Assembly: GCA_021813265.1 (NCBI GenBank) | Contig: JAKALF010000011.1 | Location: 1-18,936, forward strand | Direction of reading: 5' to 3' | DNA length: 18,936 nucleotides | Origin: a bacterium | GTDB lineage: Bacteria; Patescibacteriota; Minisyncoccia; UBA6257; GWB1-50-10 | In this document: positions 13,753-18,936 of the stretch, one piece after another | Layout of the letters: each line of letters begins with the position of its first letter | Position numbering within the stretch: position 1 is the first letter of the stretch | Made by a program: the position numbers and the translations under genes | Notes under the pieces: generated by a model | Seen by the model: only the letters and a program-made list of their open reading frames with translations | Database searches by the model: none | Told to the model about the DNA's origin: nothing

Positions 13753-16700
13753 TTATTCCTCTCGCGGAGACGTTTCCTCTTCATGTTCTCCGTGATAATG
13801 CACGTTCAACCCGAGCGATTTCAATTCGCTCACGAGCACGTTAAAGGATGCCGGAATATTAGGTTTTTTGATGGTTGTTCCTCTGATGATGGATTCAAAA
13901 GCGGCTGATCTTCCAAGCACGTCGTCCGACTTTATGGTAAGCATCTCTTGAAGCGTGTGAGAAGAACCATACCCTTCAAGAGCCCATACTTCCATTTCCC
14001 CGAAGCGCTGTCCTCCCAACTGCGCCTTTCCCCCAAGCGGCTGCTGAGTTATGAGAGAATAGGGTCCCGTGGAACGCATATGAATCTTGTCTTCAACGAG
14101 ATGGATAAGTTTCATAATATAGATATATCCGACCGTCACCGGTTCCCTGAAGGTTTCTCCGGTTATTCCATCAATCAGTTTTACCTTTCCACTTTCGGGA
14201 AGTCCCGCGGCTTTCAATTCGTTTCGTATATCTTCTTCGCTTGCTCCCACAAAGTTTGGAACCACGGCTCTGTACCCGAGTTTCTTCGCCGCGAACCCGA
14301 GATGAGTTTCAAGAATCTGTCCCAGGTTCATGCGCGAGGCTACCCCCAAAGGATTCAATATGACATCAACCGGCGTGCCGTCTTCAAGACAGGGCATGTC
14401 TTCCACGGGTCTGATTTGGGATATCACTCCTTTGTTTCCATGACGTCCCGCGAGTTTGTCTCCCGCGCTGATCTTTCTAAGCTGCGCTATTTCAACCTGA
14501 ATTTTTTTAATAATTCCCGGTTCAAGTTTGTCTCCTCTCTCGCGCGAAAACACCTTTATTCCAATCACCCGTCCATGTTTTCCGTGAGGAAGGGTAAGCG
14601 AGGTATCTTTCACGTCGCGCGCCTTTTCTCCAAAGATGGCTCTTAACAATCGTTCCTCGGAACTTAACTCCGATTCTCCTTTGGGTGAAATTTTTCCGAC
14701 GATAATATCTCCTTCCCGAAGCTCCGCCCCAATCCTTACAATCCCCTCTTCATCAAGGTTTCGCAATTTATCCTCCGAAACATTCGGAATATCGGGAGTC
14801 GTGATTTCCGGACCCAGTTTGGTATCGCGAACCGAACACGTATGGGTTTCGATATGAATGGAGGTAAAGCGATCATCTCGAGCCACTTTCTCGGAAAGAA
14901 TGATGGCGTCCTCAAAGTTTCCTCCCCGCCAAGGCAAAAACGCGACGAGAAGATTCTGTCCAAGTCCCAACGCTCCTCCGTCCGTCGCGGGACCGTCCGC
15001 GAGCGGCGTTCCCTTACTTACCTTCTCCCCAATCTTCACGATGGGTTTTTGAGAAATACACGTCGCGTGATTTGAATGTTTGAATTTGATAAGGGGATAG
15101 GTCAGGGTTCCGTTCGTTCCCTTCACGACAATCTCTCTTCCATCAACCTCCGTGACTACCCCGCTTGATTCGGAGATAACCATCTGCTGCGAATCGCGCG
15201 CCGCGACTTCTTCCTGTCCGGTTCCCACAAGAGGAGCCTGGGGACGAAGCGAGGCGACTCCCTGTCTTTGCATGTTGGATCCCATGAGCGCGCGGGTCGC
15301 GTCGTCATGTTCAAGAAACGGTATGAGAGCCGTCGCGACGCTTATCATCTGATCCGCCGACACGTCAATAAAATCAATATGTTCTCGCGCGCAAATTCCC
15401 GGAATCCCTTTATTCCTTCCCGGAACCGTGGATTCGGTTATATGTCCCTTTTCATTAATTTCGATATCAGCTTGGGCTATATTGTGTTTTTCCTCCACTG
15501 TCGCGTCAAGCCAGACAACCTCTTTCGTTACCACGCCTTTTTTCACGACAAAATACGGGGTCTCCAAAAAACCAAAGTCATTCACCCGAGCATAGGTTGA
15601 GAGTTTGCTCACGAGTCCGATATTCGCTCCCTCGGGCGTTTGAATCGGACAGATTCTGCCATAGTATGAGGAATGAACGTCGCGAACTTCAAATCCCGCT
15701 CGTTCTCTCGTAAGGCCACCGGGTCCCATGGCTGAAAGCGTCCGTTTATGTTCCAATTCAGCCAAAGGATTCGTGTTATCCATGAATTGGGAAAGCTGGG
15801 ACGAGGAAAAGAAATCCCGCACGACGGCCGTAAGGAGCTTGTAATTCACGAGCTGAACCGGTTGAAGAGTAGCTCGATCCAAGGTCGACATCCTGTCTTG
15901 AATACCTCTCCTCAAACGAGCGAATCCGATTCTCAATCTTGATTGCACGAGTTCCCCGACCGCGCGAATTCTCCTGTTCCCCAAATGATCAATATCATCG
16001 GGATCCGCGCTCTGATGGTTATTCAAGGAAATAATCTCGCGGACAATGGCTAGAAGATCATCCTTGTCGAGTACTCCCTCTTTCTTTTCCTTCATTCCCA
16101 AACGCTGGTTAAATTTGAATCTTCCAACCGGACTTAAATCATATCGGTCGAAACGGAAAAAGATGGATTCGATAAGGGACTTCGCGTTTTCAACGGTCGT
16201 AAGGTCTCCGGGTCGCAGACGTTGGTGAATAGCGAGAAATGATTCCTCTTTGTCTTTCGCGTCGTCCTTTTTGAGAGTCGCGAGAATGGATTTGGACTCT
16301 CCCACATCGACATCCGAGAACGCGCGTATGATGTCTTCCTGCGTTTCAAGCCCAAAAATACGGAGGAGTTGCGTCACGGGAGCTTTTCGCTTTCTGTCAA
16401 TTTTGACCATGATAGATCCGTCGGCCTCCGTCTCAAATTCAAGCCAGGCTCCTCGGTTAGGGATCACTTTCGCCCCAAAAATTTTCCTTCCTCGGAAAAT
16501 ATTCCCGCTGAAATACACCCCCGGACTCCTCACGAGCTGCGAGATAACGACACGCTCGACACCGTTGATGATAAAGGTTCCCCGCTTGGTCATAAGGGGA
16601 AAATCTCCCAAATATACTTCCTGCGTGTTCGCGCTCTTCATCCCTTTATCCATCAACTTCAAATTCACTCTGAGGGACGCCTCATATGTCTGATCTTTTT

Positions 16701-16920
16701 CTTTCGTCTGTTCTTCCGTGTATTTAGGTTCGTCAAATTTGTAATCCAAAAAATGGAGTTCCAACTCCTTCCCCGTGTGATCTCGAATGGGAGATATCTC
16801 GTCAAATAATTCACGGAGTCCTTTCTTCAGGAACCACGAGAATGAATCTCTCTGTATCTCAATGAGATCGGGAACGGGAAGACTTGGACCGTTATAGTGT
16901 GAAAATACTTTTGTTTTCAT
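13753..16920 (-). CDS. rpoB: DNA-directed RNA polymerase subunit beta
   Basis: The 1055-residue beta subunit is short because the large insertions of proteobacterial RpoB are lacking. Conserved regions: PDLIEIQRDSFSWFL (17-31), RGTFIINGVERVVISQLVRSPGVYF (113-137), the rifampicin pocket SSSQLSQFMDNTNPLAELEHKR (372-393), GPGGLTRERAGFEVRDVH, RICPIQTPEGANIGL, AGRHGNKGVISQI and the C-terminal GGKAQLGGQRFGEMEVWALE, which contacts beta-prime. In the rifampicin pocket the position of E. coli Arg529 is Thr394; Asp381 and His391 (E. coli 516, 526) are kept, and E. coli Ile572 corresponds to Val. The ATG at 16920 opens with MKTKVFSHYNGP. A TATAAC lies 6 bases upstream, suggesting a leaderless transcript. 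The genes rplJ and rplL are not upstream; mltG is, 79 bases away. Confidence 0.98.
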   Translation of the reverse strand: MKTKVFSHYNGPSLPVPDLIEIQRDSFSWFLKKGLRELFDEISPIRDHTGKELELHFLDYKFDEPKYTEEQTKEKDQTYEASLRVNLKLMDKGMKSANTQEVYLGDFPLMTKRGTFIINGVERVVISQLVRSPGVYFSGNIFRGRKIFGAKVIPNRGAWLEFETEADGSIMVKIDRKRKAPVTQLLRIFGLETQEDIIRAFSDVDVGESKSILATLKKDDAKDKEESFLAIHQRLRPGDLTTVENAKSLIESIFFRFDRYDLSPVGRFKFNQRLGMKEKKEGVLDKDDLLAIVREIISLNNHQSADPDDIDHLGNRRIRAVGELVQSRLRIGFARLRRGIQDRMSTLDRATLQPVQLVNYKLLTAVVRDFFSSSQLSQFMDNTNPLAELEHKRTLSAMGPGGLTRERAGFEVRDVHSSYYGRICPIQTPEGANIGLVSKLSTYARVNDFGFLETPYFVVKKGVVTKEVVWLDATVEEKHNIAQADIEINEKGHITESTVPGRNKGIPGICAREHIDFIDVSADQMISVATALIPFLEHDDATRALMGSNMQRQGVASLRPQAPLVGTGQEEVAARDSQQMVISESSGVVTEVDGREIVVKGTNGTLTYPLIKFKHSNHATCISQKPIVKIGEKVSKGTPLADGPATDGGALGLGQNLLVAFLPWRGGNFEDAIILSEKVARDDRFTSIHIETHTCSVRDTKLGPEITTPDIPNVSEDKLRNLDEEGIVRIGAELREGDIIVGKISPKGESELSSEERLLRAIFGEKARDVKDTSLTLPHGKHGRVIGIKVFSRERGDKLEPGIIKKIQVEIAQLRKISAGDKLAGRHGNKGVISQIRPVEDMPCLEDGTPVDVILNPLGVASRMNLGQILETHLGFAAKKLGYRAVVPNFVGASEEDIRNELKAAGLPESGKVKLIDGITGETFREPVTVGYIYIMKLIHLVEDKIHMRSTGPYSLITQQPLGGKAQLGGQRFGEMEVWALEGYGSSHTLQEMLTIKSDDVLGRSAAFESIIRGTTIKKPNIPASFNVLVSELKSLGLNVHYHGEHEEETSPREE

Positions 16921-16999
16921 GGTTTCGTTATATATAGTACGCGCCTTCCGTTACGCATATTGGGTTTCCTACGCGCAAACGTTTAACACGCATTAAAGG
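16921..16999 (-). promoter_or_regulatory. Spacer between mltG and rpoB with a putative rpoB promoter
   Basis: TATAAC (16932-16927) stands 6 bases before the rpoB ATG in an alternating TATATATAAC run. No convincing -35 is seen 16-18 bases further up. The GCGCGTA word occurs twice (minus strand, near 16974 and 16943), and an AAACGTTT palindrome lies near 16982. No hairpin with a T-run follows the mltG stop, so read-through from rodA-mltG into rpoB is possible. Confidence 0.4.
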
Positions 17000-17989
17000 T
17001 TATAAATATTTTGCTCGATTGTTGTTATGTTCTTCTAAGGTTTTTGAAAAAATAGTTTCCCCCGTGTTCCTCGAAAGATAATATACATAGGGACTTTTGA
17101 GGGGGCTCTCCGCCGCTTGGATGGCAGACTGTCCCGGATTCGCGATGGGCGTCGGCGTCCATCCCAATTTCTGATACGTGTTGTAGGGCGAAGGTATTAC
17201 CGTATCACGCTTTCTCACCCGCTCCTTGCAACCCCTAAACGCTTCTTCGCACATTACATACGTTATCGTCGCGTCGACCTGAAGGGGCATATCGCGCGCG
17301 TAGCGCTTTAAGAGTATTCCCGCGACCATTCTTCTATCCTCAAAATTCGGAACCTCACGCTCCAAAAACGACGCGAGGGTCAGGATCTCATACCAATGAT
17401 TATCTTCTTTGAGAAGAGGCCAGGCTTTGGCCACAAAGGTATCGAGAAAAATCTTCGCTACTTCTTCGGGAGACGAATCACGCTTCAATCGATAGGTGTC
17501 GGGAAAGAGAAGTCCCTCAAAAGACGAAAGGTTTTGAAACTCGGGATATTGAGAGAGTACGCGCGAAACATTAAGGGAAGAAAGGGTTTTATTTTTTAAC
17601 ACCCCGGATGATATAAGGGTCGCGTCGATGTCCTTTACCGTGTACCCTTCGGGGATCGTGACGGTTACGTCATTTTTTCCTCCCTCGGTCAGAATATCGA
17701 CAATCTGAGGAACGCTCATGGTTCCCGAGAGCGTGTATACTCCCGGTTGAAACATATGAGCCTTGCCAACGATAAATGAATATATTTTAAACACGGAAAT
17801 GGATTTGATGAGTTCATCTTGAGAAAGACGAGACCCGATATCTTTAAACGACTCTCCTTTTGTTATCACAACCTCCACCGAACCCTCTTTTCCTCCTTCT
17901 CTCGCCATCACGGGTTGGAGTCCATAAAAGAAATACCCCAAAAAAAGCAAAAAAAACAACATAACGCCCAAAAAGCTTAGGAGACGCAA
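17000..17989 (-). CDS. mltG: Endolytic murein transglycosylase MltG (YceG-like)
   Basis: MltG cuts nascent peptidoglycan glycan strands at the outer face of the membrane and sets strand length. The 329-residue product has one N-terminal membrane anchor (residues 5-22, FLGVMLFFLLFLGYFFYG) and an outer part with a LysM-like subdomain (GESFKDIGSRL, FQPGVYTLSG, IPEGYTVKDI). The YceG catalytic domain shows FEGLLFPDTYRL, LASFLEREVP with catalytic Glu210, PLQVDATITY, SPYNTYQKLG and PTPIANPGQSAI. A short Cys-containing insert (MCEEAFRGCKERV) follows QVDATITY. The TTG at 17989 is chosen because GAGGTGG lies 7 bases upstream; a TTG at 18025 would overlap rodA by 17 bases and has no ribosome site. It lies directly after rodA, a functional pairing in cell wall elongation. 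Confidence 0.94.
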   Translation of the reverse strand: MRLLSFLGVMLFFLLFLGYFFYGLQPVMAREGGKEGSVEVVITKGESFKDIGSRLSQDELIKSISVFKIYSFIVGKAHMFQPGVYTLSGTMSVPQIVDILTEGGKNDVTVTIPEGYTVKDIDATLISSGVLKNKTLSSLNVSRVLSQYPEFQNLSSFEGLLFPDTYRLKRDSSPEEVAKIFLDTFVAKAWPLLKEDNHWYEILTLASFLEREVPNFEDRRMVAGILLKRYARDMPLQVDATITYVMCEEAFRGCKERVRKRDTVIPSPYNTYQKLGWTPTPIANPGQSAIQAAESPLKSPYVYYLSRNTGETIFSKTLEEHNNNRAKYL

Positions 17990-17995
17990 GCTTAT

Positions 17996-18003
17996 CCCAC
18001 CTC
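17996..18003 (-). promoter_or_regulatory. Shine-Dalgarno site deciding the mltG start
   Basis: GAGGTGGG at 18003-17996 on the minus strand is the clearest ribosome binding site in the window. With it the TTG at 17989 is the best start, leaving a 19-base spacer after the rodA stop. Most other genes here have no such site. Confidence 0.7.
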
Positions 18004-18008
18004 GTTGT

Positions 18009-18936
18009 TTATCGTGAGGACTCAAGTTTAATATGTTCTATGATACTTATGACAATCGCGGTCGTCAAGAGGTTCGATCCTCCATAGCTTAGAAAGGGGA
18101 AGGTAACCCCCGCGACGGGCAAAAATCCCAAATTAGCTCCTATATTAACAAAAAAATGAACGACAAGGAAGAGGGCTCCTCCTAGAGTGATGAGTTTGAA
18201 ATAGTTATCCCTTGCCCCTATCCCGATGCGAATCACGCGAAACACAACGAAGAAAAAGGCCGCGATAACGACTATCCCCCCTATTACCCCCCATTCTTCA
18301 ACAAACGCGGCGAAAAGAAAGTCCGTCTGGCTTTCCGGGAGGAAGCGAAGCTGCGTCTGCGTTCCTCCTCCGAATCCTTTTCCCAAAAGCCCCGCCGATC
18401 CTATTGCGATCTTCGATTGTATGACGTTATAGTTCACCCCCAGAGGATCCGCCTCGGGAGAAAGAAATCCCGTGATCCTGTCTTTCTGATACGGTTTCAA
18501 AAACGAAAACCACATAAGAGTCATGATGAGTATCATTCCCGCCAAACCAATCAAAAAACGCTTTATCTTTATCCCGCTCATTAAGAGAAACCCGAGCCAG
18601 AGAGAACTTACGATAAAGGTCCCTCCAAAATCGGGATTTATAAGAATGAGAAGCGCGGGAACAAAGAGATACGAGAGAGAAATCGCGATATTTTTTCCTC
18701 TCCACGCGTCAACGTGATGTTTGGAAAAAAAATGAGCGAACATAAAAATGAGAGCGAGTTTCGCGAGTTCAGAGGGTTCGAATTGCACGGGACCCAACGT
18801 AATCCAACTCTTCGTCCCCCGAATCGTCCCCGACTCGAAATGGGAAACCAAAAGAAGCAAAACGCTTAACCCATAGATTCCATATCGAAACCAGCTTTGA
18901 GCGCCGAGCCACCGCCAATCAAAAAAACTTCCCCCA
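18009..18936 (-). CDS. rodA: RodA-type SEDS peptidoglycan polymerase (5' end cut by the window)
   Basis: The last 308 residues of a SEDS-family glycosyltransferase, which polymerises lipid II during cell elongation together with a class B penicillin-binding protein. The fragment opens mid-protein with FFDWRWLGAQSWFRYGIYGL. It continues with GTIRGTKSWITLGPVQFEPSELAKL, typical of RodA/FtsW, then several membrane helices and KIAIGSAGLLGKGFGGGTQTQL. PESQTDFLFAAFVEEWGVIGG carries the conserved TDF Asp in the loop thought to be catalytic in RodA. The C-terminal GVTFPFLSYGGSNLLTTAI is the standard SEDS end. RodA rather than FtsW or SpoVE is favoured by GTKSWITLGPVQFEPSEL and by the mltG neighbour. 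The reading frame is open to the window edge, so the start lies outside. Confidence 0.95.
   Translation of the reverse strand, partial: GGSFFDWRWLGAQSWFRYGIYGLSVLLLLVSHFESGTIRGTKSWITLGPVQFEPSELAKLALIFMFAHFFSKHHVDAWRGKNIAISLSYLFVPALLILINPDFGGTFIVSSLWLGFLLMSGIKIKRFLIGLAGMILIMTLMWFSFLKPYQKDRITGFLSPEADPLGVNYNVIQSKIAIGSAGLLGKGFGGGTQTQLRFLPESQTDFLFAAFVEEWGVIGGIVVIAAFFFVVFRVIRIGIGARDNYFKLITLGGALFLVVHFFVNIGANLGFLPVAGVTFPFLSYGGSNLLTTAIVISIIEHIKLESSR

Noticed and set aside
13743..13784. 14-residue extension of RpoC starting MKRKRLRE
   Set aside because: It overlaps the end of rpoB, and family homology begins at the ATG at 13742.
13948..14646. 232-codon open frame on the plus strand inside rpoB
   Set aside because: It is opposite highly conserved beta-subunit motifs; the translation is low-complexity-like with no recognisable domain.
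16975..17000. Possible terminator after mltG around the AAACGTTT palindrome
   Set aside because: The palindrome has no loop and no T-run follows, so it does not fit an intrinsic terminator.

Overview
The window reads as a gene-dense, streamlined bacterial chromosome segment. Every supported gene lies on the minus strand, so transcription runs from high to low coordinates, and spacers are mostly under 80 bases. The gene set (minimal beta and beta-prime subunits without large insertions, a divergent Rpe-like epimerase, an rpsF-ssb-rpsR cluster, large secreted LTD/PKD proteins, sparse Shine-Dalgarno sites) suggests a Candidate Phyla Radiation (Patescibacteria) genome, probably Parcubacteria-like. 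That is an inference from content and style; no marker tree could be run.

Layout in transcription order. (1) 18936-17000: the 3' part of a RodA-type SEDS glycan polymerase gene, then mltG, an endolytic transglycosylase. (2) 16920-10122: rpoB and rpoC, without the usual rplJ/rplL upstream. (3) 10121-8418: a promoter with a perfect 6-bp inverted repeat, then rpsF, ssb, rpsR and a PAP2-family phosphatase, closed by a strong terminator that overlaps the last gene's stop codon. (4) 8390-7502: lexA with an extended -10 promoter and a putative auto-operator, then about 150 bases holding an extended -10 promoter, a long-range RNA stem, a 24-codon ORF and an intrinsic terminator (candidate small RNA or attenuator). 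(5) 7496-2484: a small single-pass membrane protein and a 1483-residue secreted protein with a zinc phospholipase C-like head, two lamin-tail domains, a PKD domain and further beta domains. (6) 2459-1: a CapA-like metallophosphatase, then rpiB, rpe and the start of pyrG, tightly packed or overlapping (pentose-phosphate interconversion and CTP synthesis).

The genes divide into envelope growth (rodA, mltG, PAP2 phosphatase, capA-like), information processing (rpoBC, rpsF, rpsR, ssb), DNA-damage control (lexA), sugar-phosphate and nucleotide metabolism (rpiB, rpe, pyrG) and a secreted or surface system (the 1483-residue protein and its membrane partner).

The most notable signals are: -10 boxes placed exactly 6 bases before the ATG of lexA, rpiB and rpoB, implying leaderless mRNAs; a dyad in the lexA promoter that may be this lineage's SOS box; and the structured lexA/membrane-gene spacer. 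No tRNA, rRNA, CRISPR array, insertion sequence or origin was seen. No stretch over 300 bases lacks a gene.
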